DNA from: Pardosa pseudoannulata
Lineage: Eukaryota > Arthropoda > Arachnida > Araneae > Lycosidae
Direction of reading: 5' to 3'
NCBI GenBank assembly: GCA_032207245.1
Contig: CM063502.1
Span: 73,256,309-73,320,308, forward strand
Length of the DNA: 64,000 bases
The notes under the pieces were generated by a model that saw nothing but the letters and a program-made list of their open reading frames with translations, had not been told where the DNA came from and searched no databases. Each line of letters begins with the position of its first letter. Position 1 is the first letter of the stretch. Positions 45,140 through 57,148 of the stretch are shown in pieces. The translations under genes were made by a program, and so were the position numbers.

Positions 45140-46982
45140 CACACGTAAGCTGTTCACTCTGTAAGAAACTACACTCCGATACTCAAGATTAGGAAACCCA
45201 TTTTGATAATTTTAGTGATAAGTATGTAACAATTTTTGCTTATTCCCTGTTCGTTTCTATATTCAGCAAAAAGGAAGTAATGATGTATAATTTTAAAAAT
45301 TCAAATATGACGTATATATAGATTTTATGACAAGTACAATTTTTCAACAGCATCATTTTAAGTGAAAAATTACCATCCGAAACTAGTAGTTACCTGCCAT
45401 AACCTAAATTTGGATTAAAAAAGGTATTAAGTCTCATGAAAAGAATTTCAAGTTTACAAAAGCTAAAAGTTCTTGACATATTTTTCAGGTACTGAAATTA
45501 CCTTGTATTTAAACCACATAAATTTTCTACTCTAGCATGATAACTGAATAATGAATTTAGAGAAACAATAGAAAATTCACACTTCACCATTAACCAGATA
45601 TCTGCTCAGAAATATAAGTGTGAGATGAAGTCATAAAGAGCAAAAAAAAAAAAAATGAATCTATAGAGATGAATTCTGAAGATAATATTAAATTCGAAAA
45701 TAGAATTCACTGAAACTTTTGTGATTGTATTGGAAATTTTATAATGAAGAAATATATGTCAATATAAGACAGAAAGTGTGATTTAAAAAAATCTAGAATT
45801 TCTACGAAACTTTATATTCTATATATTTTTCTCGCACAATTTCTCTCGAGTAATCTGGTTATCTTAAAAGAAATCTAAATAGTTATGCCAAATCACTCAC
45901 TTTTATATGGTTTAAAATTTAACTGCAGTTATTAAAAATATTTTTGATCAAAAGTAATGTAAAAAAGTTTTAGTTATAAAGAAATCTTCCTATTCGTTAG
46001 ATGTATTATTCAGTTCTCAATTAAGCATTTTTCATTAAAAACATTAGAAATCTGACAAAGCCATGAAGAAGTCATAAAAACCTGGCTAATGAAATTTTAT
46101 ATTTGTGCCTGTGAGTGATTTCTTTCGACGGATTCGGTTTTATTGATTGCCAGTTCTTTCAAAGAGAGAAACTTTAAAAGTAAATTAAGTCTCTGAAAAT
46201 GATTTCGTTGTACTCTAGACGCGAAGTTTCTTTTATTTTATATTTTCTCACTGGATGCATACTAAGAGAAAATTAGTTTAAAATAGAGAGATAAGGAAAA
46301 GAAAGTAAAAAGGAGATATGCCACTAAGCTTTGTAAATTTACCTTTGTATCCAAAACTAGTTATTCTCAATTACATTGCCTATTCCATGCAGAAAATTGA
46401 TTACAAAGAAAAACTTTTAGATGATTTTGTTAAATACTATAACGTACATGTAGTTGTTTTTAATATTTTTGAAGAACATGTAGACTTTCTTTTAAAATTT
46501 AAAACATGTTATTTCATTTTCTATTCATACCCATTTTTAATAATGCTACATAATAAACATAAGGTTGAAATTGAAAGTCAAATGTAATGAGTGAAATAAT
46601 GAAAAAAAAAAGATTTAAAGGATACTAAAGAAAAGCAAAACAAACTGTAAGTATTAAAGTGTAAATTCATGTCACATTTCTCTTCCAGTCTTTATTGTTT
46701 TTCCAAAATATATATTTGTAATAGCTACTGTCCCGTTTTATTAAAAAAAGAAAATGAATTCTCAAAACGTTTAACATGACAGTTTCAAAAATGATTCTGC
46801 AAATATTTTCCAAATTATCAAGTCACAGTAGTAAAATGCATTTCTGAAAGCTCTGTGTAAGCCTCGTTGTGTTATTTGCAACTTCCTTAGCCTTCTTTTA
46901 AAATAACACTTATTGATAAAAAAAGCTGCAGAGTTTGAACTTTTAAAGGCAATAGAGGATTAGGTGAATATAGATTAAAAAT
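45140..46982. other. AT-rich sequence, no supported gene
   Basis: An 89-codon ATG frame at 46318-46587 (begins MPLSFVNLPLYPK) is the only notable ORF. It has no motif and is rich in Phe, Tyr, Leu and Lys, as random AT-rich translation would be. A real short exon cannot be excluded. Confidence 0.5.
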
Positions 46983-47031
46983 TGCAAGTTGTATGCAAAT
47001 CAAAATACTTTTAATTTGCATACAACTTGCA
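46983..47031. repeat. Perfect 18-bp inverted repeat, 13-bp loop
   Basis: Arms TGCAAGTTGTATGCAAAT (46983-47000) and its exact reverse complement (47014-47031). Each arm contains ATGCAAAT, the octamer bound by POU/Oct-type proteins. It could form a hairpin RNA or a cruciform, or act as a paired protein site. There are no neighbouring element features. Confidence 0.85.
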
Positions 47032-47780
47032 TGTGTTTTAGAAAGGAGTCCATGAGTCAAATTGTCCACAGGAAAAAAAATCAAGCTGTTTTTTATAGAA
47101 TTATGATTTTAATGCAATATATTCCTCTGAACTTTTGTTATTAATTAAGTCTGGAAAGTCAAAATATCAGTCTAAGTTGGCCAAACACAAAAACTGCTCA
47201 CAACATTGCTTTCATAAATTTTGCATGATTTTACAAGATTTTAAAAATCTGATCAAAGGTCTTTGTTATACAATTTAGTAATGAAAATTTATTATATTTT
47301 TATTCATCACCTTCCTAATAAGTATTTTGTATTTTTTCTTGTGTAAAATACTTTACATTTACCACATAAAACATTCTAATATATGTAAAAATAACATAGT
47401 AATAGTAGTAGTATAGTATAGTAGTACTAATATAGTAATAAAATAATATATGTTAACATACTCTAAATCAAATATTCATTTGTGTACTACATGACTTTTA
47501 TAATAATACGGAAGATATGGCTATTCATATGAAATGAAAACAAAACTATGGATCTCATTGATGTAATGCAAGTTCCTAGATGATAAAACCATCATTATTT
47601 AAATCAAAATGTTATACTAGTTAAATATTTCTTTTATAACGAGAGTATAGGTTTTATTTATTTTTTACACTACTTTAAAGCATTTTTATGCAGCATATAT
47701 GACATTTAACAAATCAACTAAAATAAGTTTATTGAAATTATAATGCATATATTTCTTTGAGTATAACTGTTCTTGTTAAG
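47032..47780. other. AT-rich sequence, nothing recognised
   Basis: It includes a short TAGTA-rich patch at about 47398-47432. Confidence 0.6.
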
Positions 47781-48560
47781 ATTCCATGAAGAAGGTGTGT
47801 CCAAAGTCAACTCTTTCTTTTACACATAATTACTGGCAGCATATTATTTACGAATTTGAGGGATAAATTGTTATTAATGGGTAATGAAAAACTCAGTTTT
47901 CAAGTTTGATAAACGCCCGAAACATCTCTCTGTGTAATTCACGGAGAACGGGCAAAAAAGTACTTTTCTTCAGAGTTACGCATCCAGAAAAAAAGTACTA
48001 ATTCAGCAGCAAAAGTACCTTCACCTGTGGATAATCAAAGTTGAGAAAAACTGTTGCAACTGAGAGGCTTCACAATAACCACTCTTGTGATCTATTGAAC
48101 CCTATGCTTATTTACCGTTGGCCTATTAGAGGAAAATCATTTTTCTTAAATCCCCTCTTAGTTAACTGTGCTGTTTTTGTTACTGATCCCTAGTTTACAT
48201 GACTAAAATCAAACGAACTCCGTAAGTCCAAAAACTTCTAGAAAATCTAAAAACAGTAAGGGTTTAGAAACACCACATTAAATTAAAGCCGATGCAAATT
48301 AAAATATGCTCAGGCAAAGCTTGGGGAGACTTACACTTGGTGCAATTTTTAAAAGATATCAGTGCCTACTCAAAGGAGATAGACCTCATTTGTTCACTGA
48401 AAAAAAAGGAAAGACAAGTCTGCTGACTTCTGTTACCTGTAAAAGAAAAGAACCAGTCAAGGTATTCTTTTTAGAATACCAATGATGATCCGGAGACAGT
48501 TTCCACAAGTCGAAGTCCAATGCTGTAGTATCCATTGGAGGTAAAAACATGCGTTATATT
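47781..48560 (+). other. Less AT-rich, gene-like but unrecognised segment
   Basis: Its composition is closer to balanced than its flanks. Plus-strand frames give longish peptide-like runs broken by stops. One includes NARNISLCNSRRTGKK and LNPMLIYRWPIRGKSF (about 47910-48150). Another includes GKAWGDLHLVQFLKDISAYS and KRKEPVKVFFLEY (about 48310-48480). I do not recognise either. It may be a decayed retrogene, a mobile-element ORF or a set of host exons. No function is claimed. Confidence 0.25.
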
Positions 48561-51500
48561 GTTGCAAAAAGTGTACTAAATAGCTAATCAATTTTATTAA
48601 AAAATAATTTTTCTAAATCAGTATTTTATTTTTATTTTCCCGAAATTCAAGCTTTGCTTCTCTTTAAATGTAAATTTAGGTAAAATTAAATTAATTTCAA
48701 TGGTTAATGTAAACAAAAATGAGTTACCAGAAAATACGTCAATGAGAAACACTATTACTATAAGAATGCTATTTTGTTTGGATATCTCAACAGTATAATT
48801 TTAACAAAGGCTGAAAATATAATATTTATAAAGCTTTTGTCCTGAAGTTTCTGATAAAATACAATTTTTAAGAGCAGTTTTGAACATCAGCTATTATTGT
48901 AAACATTTTTGCTATTCAACATATTGTATTTTGACTCGCACAAAAACATCCTTTAATAGTATTCCCATAAATCTTTTAAGCTAAGAGAAAGTAAAGAGTC
49001 ATAGAGTGAATATTATAGTAAACATTTTGGCGGATATAAGCTAGAGATATAAACTATTAAATTTTAAGTAAGTTCTTTTCACTTTCTTCTGCTTTAAGAG
49101 TCTTACGGCTCATGAAATATTCTAGGGTATATTAAAAAGTTGGATTTAATATCTATATTTAATTTATGTTATAAGAAAATTTTGGCAAAATAATAGAACG
49201 AAATATAAATTTAGAATTTAGAATTAATCTTTATGAAAATATTTTAAGTAATATTCTATCCTTCTCAGACTAAAGTGGACAAGTAAAACAAAGCATGGTA
49301 CACAGTTCCCTTCACGAAACCATTTCTCAAACGAAAGCTGACAAAGTCTCAAGGATAAAGCTGTCGCAATCTATCTTATTCATGAATATCTTTTATGCTT
49401 AAGAGACAGAAAATTCTCATACTATACCTATTTCTAGCAATTGTAAATAAACCTTTTTTTATGTTTTCATACTGCTGTAGTTTTATTGAAATATTTCATT
49501 TTTTTATTACTATGTATTAAACTTTTAAAGATTCCATTTTTTATTACTATGTAATAAAATTTTAAATTTATATGTTTTCACAGACAGTACTTCCCAATTA
49601 TGCTATCATTTGAAAAAAATGGGTTAATTCTCAATTTCATATAAAATACTACGTTTCTGACTCAAAAATATACAGTATTGATTTAGTTTAATCTCCCTAC
49701 ATGTATATTTTTCAGGAAAAGTGTGCAAATGATACAATGGAGATTTTATTTTTAGTTCTTTATCTTTTCTTTTCATTCCTACGTTTTTTCATGGTATAAT
49801 AATTTGTATAAAACATTTTAAGTATTTTGCAAATCAGCGGATGATATTTTTGCAGTAGAGAGGCAGTACGTTACGTTCATCTTTATAACACTAATAACAT
49901 TCTGTTTCCTATCTTCTGTTTTTGTATTTAATTTTTATTCATTACCCCTTAGTTTTACTAATGATTATTACCCTTTATCCTCCTTTCATGATGTTTACCA
50001 GCCGCACAAAATCAGCAAAGATTATGAGTATTTGAAAACAAGGGATGTTTGCATAATAGCATTTTCAAAATCAGGGGAGTCCAAACTTTTAGAGTACTTG
50101 GGTCACATTGTTAATTAAAAATGTTAAATCTGACAGACAGTTTGCATTATCAAGTTCTTACACATATTTTGCTTCTGATATTGTAAACAATTTAATTTCA
50201 TCAATTATGTTAGTAAATATTTTTAGGGTCTGGTTTCGAATGAGTCAATTTTATCTCTAAAGTATATCACTTCGGCATATTGAGCAATGAATCTTTGGGG
50301 AAATTAATTGATCTTCCGATGTTTCCATAACCGAGTTTTCATACAATTTTATAGTCTTGCTCATAATTTGTATAACATGATCCATTTTTAAAGCTTATGT
50401 GCATAATTGTGGTAGTAGATTAGCAATACTGCTTAATCAAAATAGAGTTTTCAAAAGAAATGTCACATAAACCATGGTTATTATAAGAACTCATGCTGCA
50501 GTTTCGTCCCCTTGTGAAAGTAACTGGATGTATTATATTTCACTTAAAAAATTACCAAAATAATGACCTTCAATAAGTACAAAAATTACTCTACTCTTAC
50601 TAGGACTATTTTATTCTTATATACGTAAGAATACACTTTTAATTGTATAATTTCCAGATGCTGATTTCAACACATCATTTACAAATAACTTACAGCCAAA
50701 ATCTCTCATCTAATAAAATTCAAATATATCTCAGATTATAACATTTTTTCTATCTTTGTAAAAGTATTTATTACTTTTTATCGTGTTTCAGTGCTTAATG
50801 TATTGTCTATATTTTGAACTAAAGATGACACTAAACACTGATAATGACTATAATGCCGAACTGTATATTTGCACTATACGGTATTTAATAAGGTAATCGA
50901 AAGCGAAATGTTTTATATATAAAATTTGTTTCTTAAAAATGCGTTATAAAATAATAATAATTAAAAATTAATTAAATTTGAGAGTAGGTCATAACTACTT
51001 TTATATTCATAATGATATTCAGAGATAATTTTAAGACCTTATGACCGTTATGACCTTAGTGTATTTTAATAGAATATTGCATTATACCACAAAAATCCTT
51101 TGCCATACATTTCTAGCTGTCATATATCAAACCAATTATTTCGTGTAAACAAAATACTAATTGGTTGTTTCTTTCAATGATTAAGGATTACGTCTCCTAT
51201 TTTCAGTTTGAAGGAAATAATGACTAAAAGATATTAAACAATAGAGCCACAAACTGTATGGCACAGCACAAATGATAATCTTGTAATCATTCAATATTCT
51301 GTTGGAGTTAAAATTGATGATCAGTAGAATGAATAACTATTTCAAAAAATTTGAAACATTCTCTTTGTAGATAAATAATGGTTTTATTTTCTCTTCAATA
51401 AAAAGGGAATGATACAAATTTATTCTCTTGTTCCATTATTCCTATTCTTCAAGTTTATTTAAAAAGGAAATACTAATGATATTCTAGGGAGCTGGAAAAA

Positions 51501-52298
51501 TTAAATAAGGCTTTCTTCATCTTTATTTTGTACTATATACATCAAGATATACTTTGTAAATATGTTTCTTTGAAAGTTTCTGAAACTTCATTTTTAAATT
51601 ACAGTATTGAAAAGTTGCAGTTAATTTAGATCAGACTCAATTGAATTGAATACCATTAATTGAACTTTTGAATATTTGATTTATTAATGAAAAAAATCAT
51701 TTATTTTTAAAAACATGAGATTTGACACAAGAAATTACATTTGCAGAAGACCATTTTTGTGCGTTTTTTTTTTTTTTTAATTTGAATATTGAATTTAAAA
51801 TATTACTTCTAGAAAATATCAGACAAAATGTTATTTGACTATGTTTACACATTTACTTGAAATTTTGAATCCCAAGAACTTACTTAGACTAAAATAGGTA
51901 GACACGTTTTCTTTAATTTTCGAAATTATTTATCTATTAACACTATTCATGTTGACTAGCCGCTTCCCAATCATCTCTTTGTTTAAATATTTTGCACTTA
52001 TTTATTTCTATTCAAAAGAAAAAACAACACTTTCCAATCAGAATTCCTACTACATATAAAAAATGAGGAACATAATTTCAACAAGCCGACAGAATGCTTT
52101 CAGCTTCACTGTCTACAGCAGAAACATCAAGACTGGGACTGGCAGCAAATCATCTCGAATGACAATAAGAAGGAATTAAAAGACTGCATTATTAAGTATT
52201 TATTGTAAGTGGAAATATTTGGTTTGCAAATTTCTATTCTCTTTTTTAGCCATACAGATAGTAGGAGTTAATATAAATGGAGGTTTTCAGAATATGAA

Positions 52299-52344
<46 letters not shown>

Positions 52345-52950
52345 TTCTATATTCATTGAATCCTGTATATAGATTTATAATACATGTTTTAAATATATAT
52401 TATACTTTGAAATATCTAAATCTCTTTGGTGTTTCAAATGTTCCATTGAATATTCAAACATAGCTGCTATAGCATATTCAATTGTAAGATCAAATATTTT
52501 TTTTCTATAGTATATTAAGGAGAATCTCATTTCCCAGAAAATTGAGTGTTGTTAAACGAACGGCTTTTAAATTATAGGTAATAAATTATATGTTGTACTA
52601 AAGATATTAAGAATCACACTCTAAAGAGTTCACCAATCAGATTAAGGAAATCTTTTTGATTTATCTATCAACCGAGCATGCAGAGTGAGATTTTTTAATT
52701 TTCTCTCACCTGTAACACGAACGTAAGTTCTCTACCAGTGCAAGAGCAGAAAAGAACTCTTCATTCCAAACCTGTGACTTCTGCATTCACTCATTATGAT
52801 ACAACATTGACATGTCATGCCAGCAAACTGCTCTGTTAAGTAACTGAAAAATGTGCTCTACCTCGACCGTTTACAAGTTTTTCTGTGCTAACTTTGTAGC
52901 CCAGTATCTCGACCCGCTCGATTATTAACCACCCACTCTAATTCAGACAT
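48561..52950. other. AT-rich sequence, nothing recognised
   Basis: It contains a short (TA)n tract at about 52303-52342, a poly(T) run at about 51763-51778 and a 40-bp tandem around TTTTTTATTACTATGTA (49500-49556). Otherwise it is featureless. Confidence 0.6.
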
Positions 52951-53490
52951 CTAGCCCTTTGAGGGGCGGTAGTTTCGCACCGAAACCACCGTTTAAAATT
53001 TTTTTTCTGGCGTATTTTTAAATATTTCAAGCTTTTTTTGGAATAACTGTGTTTTTATCACTTCAATCTACAAACAGATGGCAGCACGGAAGTAATTTTT
53101 TTGGCTGTAAGATAAGTATGTAAAATGTAACTATTACAAGAGAAAAAATAAAAATTTCTCGCTCAATCTTGAAAAAAATATTTAGCTAACCACACAACTC
53201 CTACACATATTTTATCTCCATTCCTTCTACTTTGTTAAACACCTAGTTTAACAAAGTGTTAGTAAATTATACATTTTTTTTCAAGCGTTCAGCGGGTTTC
53301 ACTATGAAACCACCGCCAATTTGGAAGCGAAAGTTCCTTACTCTTTTTCATTTCCATGATGTAACATGATCCGTCTGTGATACATGTGGGGATGGTTTTG
53401 TAGCTTTCTGATAATGTCATCGAAGAAGCTACCGCATAAATTGCATGGATGCAAATTTCCCTCGATGCTGCGCGCGCGAGCTTGTCGCGG

Positions 53491-53517
53491 TATATAAAGT
53501 GAGCGGCACAGTTCAGT
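53491..53517 (+). promoter_or_regulatory. Candidate TATA box and initiator of the piggyBac element
   Basis: TATATAAA at 53491-53498 is followed about 24 bp later by TTCAGT (53512-53517), the arthropod initiator consensus TCAGT. The surroundings are unusually GC-rich (GCGCGCGCGAG just upstream). The spacing is slightly shorter than the usual 25-30 bp. It points toward the transposase start at 54385. An alternative is an LTR promoter: TGTAACA at 53360 and TTATTACA ending at 53721 would bound a 362-bp LTR with AATAAA inside, but I see no target duplication. Confidence 0.45.
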
Positions 53518-54384
53518 AAGAGAGGGGAAATCACTCTCGGCTTTAATCATCAGGCTTGTGTGAAACAACTTTTCGCCTGTTATTAACTTGCAAGCCGCAA
53601 GCTGTAATCAACGCACTGATGCCTTATACTTTACTTTTTTTTACTATTTATTTACTTTCTCTTAATAAACGTTTGATAAAAAGCTTATGATGAAGATTTT
53701 GTTCTGCTTCAATTTATTACAGTTTTGTTTATATTTTTCGAGGGGTCGATGCACTTTTCTGTCGAATAAGAGTATTTTCTGTGCTAATTATCATTCTTTT
53801 AGAATTGTTTGCAAGAGACCATAGTATTTTTATACTTATCTGATTCTTTTCAGATATTTTCTTGCTAAGTAACTGTAACGTCTTTTGCGGTGCTCTACGT
53901 TAGCGTGATGCCCGCCTACACTGCAATTTTTTCGTGCACTGTAGCTATGCATAAATTCTAAATAATTCCTCGGAAAGACGAAACAATATACATTTTTGCA
54001 ACATAAAAAAAATAAACAAATTAAAGAAAATGACATATCATAGTGATTACCCAGTCCCAGCCAGATTTTAATGACCGAGCGTCGTCATTCCTCACATCAG
54101 AACAGCGCGATGTTTCTCGGCTGGCGGCTCTACTCGACTCCCGAACTCTCTGAACTCCGCTGCCCTCTTGCATATTGTCCCCCTTCTTCGGGGGGGGGGG
54201 GGAGGTTTTATATTGAGTCGAAGGGCACATCCTCCTTCTCAATGCGAAAACAAAATAACGACCGAGAATTATCGGGCGATTCTGCCGAAATCATCAGGCC
54301 CACATATCTTGCACATTCCTTACAGTGACTGTTTTGAGTAAGTTATTATTTTAAATTAATTTCATTGGATCGCATCTACGTAAA

Positions 54385-56100
54385 ATGCCTCACAAATTTT
54401 TAAATGTACAGGAAGCTCTACAGATATTTTCATAAATTCCATTTGATGAGGAATCTACAGGCTATGATCGGGGATCAGAAAATTCTGATGAGTTAGGAGT
54501 AGCTTCTGCTCCTTACACCAATGATTTCGTGGTGATTCGCTAGCAGAATGAACCTATTCAGCAAAGTTCATCTGAAATCCCCATTGTTAGACGGAATAGA
54601 ATAAAACGTACCAGAAATAGTATTCCGGAAATTACGAAAGAGAGGGCACCTACACAGGAGATCAGAGATTTGGATGAAGTAGCTCCAATCAAAATCTTCT
54701 TATCAGTATTTACAATGTCATTTATGCAGTATCTGCTATTCCAAACTAATCTCTATGCTTCTGAAATTGGGAAGCCATTTCAGGGTTTACAAATGAGTGA
54801 AATGCTCAGATTTTTTGGAATAAATTTGCTCATGGGTGTCATGAGAATGCCCAGTTACAGAGACCACTGGTCCTCATTAGAAGAATTGCATGATTCTTTC
54901 ATTGTAAAATAACTGCCAATGAAACGCTTTTCTTGGATTGTGTCAAATTTACACGTAAATGAAAGAATGTGAAACCTAACAGGAGATGCAAACTTTGAAA
55001 AACTTTTGTTCCACTTTTGTCCAAAAGTTGCTTCCACTGATTGCTCAACATGTGAGAGATGTGCTTCCGTATTGGTACTTGGAAGAAATCGATCAAGCGA
55101 TCGATGAATCAATGATAAAATTTAAAGGTTGAGTTCGCTGAAATAATATATGCCTCAAAAAACGATAAAACGAGGATATAAAGTATGGATAAGGTGCAAT
55201 GAGACTGGTTTTGCTTATCAATTCCAAATTCCTACAGGGAAATCTGTAAGCGGTGGTGAAAAATCTCTGGGTGAAAGAGTTGTGACTAATTTATGTGAAA
55301 GACTCTGCGGCAAAAACCACATAATTTATACGGATAAATTTTTCACTTCATACTCCCTTTCTAAGTTTCTTGAAGAAAAAAAATGTGTTTGCTTGCGGAA
55401 CTATAAATAGGAGCAGGAGAAATTTTTCAAGAAACTAACAGGATGAAAAATCTATAAAAAGAGAAGATTTTTATTGGGCAATAAGTCCAGACAATATTGT
55501 TTGTGTGAAGTGGAAGATAGGGAAGCAAAAAATATATATCCAAGTCTTAACTCCTTTACCAGATCCTGTAATTTCCACAACAGTAAACAGAAAAGAAAAA
55601 GACTGGTCAACAGTACAAATCCCATATCCGTCAGCAATTGCGTACGACAATAAAAATATGGGCTTTGTAGACCATTTTGATCACCTGAAACGTATATATG
55701 AAATATACAGGACAAGTGTGGGCACAGGATTTTTTTTACCTTTTAAATATGTAAATTCATACATTTTGTTTAAATTAGTAAACGAAAACAGCAGTGAATT
55801 TAAAAACGTAAAAGAATTTCGTCTTTCCTTCACAAGAAATCTAATAGTTCTGTCTAATGGATATAATCCACCACCTTCAGGCTCAACTGTGAATATGAAA
55901 AATTATAAACCAAATGTGCCTGGAGACTTATGGAAGGCAAAATTTGCCAACATACCTGTAAAGGTAACATCAAGGAGATGTGCATTTTGTAGCAATAAAG
56001 AGAAACCATATAGAAAAAAACTATGTGTAAAGTATGCACCGTTCCCTGTTGTTTTCAACAGAAGGAAATAAGCTGTTTTCAAATATTTCATGAAAAGTAA
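54385..56100 (+). pseudogene. piggyBac transposase pseudogene (DDE_Tnp_1_7 type)
   Basis: The ATG at 54385 begins MPHKFLNVQEALQIF. An acidic N-terminal region follows, then FLSVFTMSFMQYLLFQTNLY (about 54694-54753) and EMLRFFGINLLMGVMRMPSY, which are hallmarks of the family's N-terminal domain. The catalytic core shows the first Asp in AIDESMIKFKG (about 55098-55130), QYMPQKTIKRGYKVWI, the second Asp in YTDKFFTSY (about 55328), DFYWAISPDNIVCVKW and the third Asp region AYDNKNMGFVDHFDHL (55645-55690). The C-terminal Cys-rich zinc domain is RRCAFCSNKEKPYRK and, after a frameshift near 56015, MCKVCTVPCCFQ and a stop at 56100. Stops occur at about 54433, 54541, 54910 and 54970. Frameshifts occur near 55020, 55135, 55420 and 56015. 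All three Asp residues survive but the gene is dead. Confidence 0.92.
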
Positions 56101-57148
56101 AAAATGTACATATTCAGATAAGTAAAAATTCTAAATTTTATAATTACTATACCTGAAAACTTAGAAAATTTTTATTTTGAATGTTTATTAATATAAATAT
56201 GCTACATTTTGTGCATAGTATAAATATTTTCTGAAAGATTTTACTTTTATATATCAATTAATAATATTTGTGCGTTTTAAAAAAAATGTGTAAATTTCAT
56301 ATACAACAAACTTTTTATCATTTTATAATTGATATTTATAGATAATTTAATATTTTTTACTTTTATTCCATGCTTATTAAATATATATACATTTGAATAA
56401 ATTTTATATTTTATGAGACATAATTTTGTGTCAAATTCTTAGTAATTTGGGCTTACATGTTTACTGTGCATGCTATTTTATTTCATTTTCCATTTTCACG
56501 TTTACAAGTATAATTGTTTAACATTTTGTGTATAATATAAATATCTTGTGTAAAATTTTACTTTAAATATCAGTTAATAAAGGATTTCGTGTTTTTATAA
56601 TTTTATGTTTATTGAAAAAAACATAAGACGTAAGTGCAGAATTTATGTAAAATAATTTGTTTTTATCATTTTGTAAATAAGTAATGCTTATAAAAATTTT
56701 AATATTTTTAATGTTTATAAAGTACTTATATATTTTTATAAATCTTATATTTTCAGCACATAATTTTGTGTCAAATTCATAGCAATGTCGATTTTGTTTT
56801 TTTAAAAATGCCTTAAAGTAGGATCCTAATAATTTCTAAATCTGTCATTTTAAATTTTAGAAAATATTAAATTTAACAGAATGTCATTATTTTTCATATA
56901 ATATCATAAACATTGAATACTTATAATTTAGGGATATACTTTCACATAATAGTTTAATCTATGAGAGTTGACATTTTTATGCTCTACGCGGGCGGTGATT
57001 TCTCCGCAACCCCCCCCCCTCCAACTTCCGCCTAAAGCATGTAGTATTTTTTAATTACTTTTCTACATTTATTGATGTTATAGATCATATTTATAATAAA
57101 GTTTTATGAAATACTTTAAAATTCTGAAACTGTTCCTCAAAGGGCTAG

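Larger units (their letters stand above)
52955..57144 (+). mobile_element. piggyBac-family transposon, complete ends, inactivated
   Basis: The 4190-bp element begins CCCTTTGAGGGGCGG (52955) and ends CCTCAAAGGG (57144). The 10-bp terminal inverted repeat CCCTTTGAGG is perfect. The immediate flanks on both sides are CTAG (52951-52954 and 57145-57148), where piggyBac normally has TTAA. GC-rich subterminal words of the type GCGG(N)TTTC...GAAACCACCG lie at about 52966-52992, 53290-53312 and, in part, 56990-57008. An upstream promoter-like region (53460-53520) precedes a transposase pseudogene (54385-56100). The tail from 56100 to 56980 is AT-rich. Confidence 0.88.

Noticed and set aside
46318..46587. 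An 89-aa ATG ORF as a host gene
   Set aside because: Its length and amino-acid make-up are as expected by chance at this AT content. It has no motif, no repeat support and no visible splice context.
53289..53568. Minus-strand ORFs over the piggyBac 5' region
   Set aside because: They overlap the promoter-like and palindromic non-coding part of the element, in the wrong orientation and with no motif.
54021..54328. ORFs on both strands upstream of the piggyBac transposase (54021-54242 minus, 54071-54328 plus)
   Set aside because: They are open on both strands in a GC-rich leader with a G13-type run. There is no family similarity, and the transposase clearly starts at 54385.
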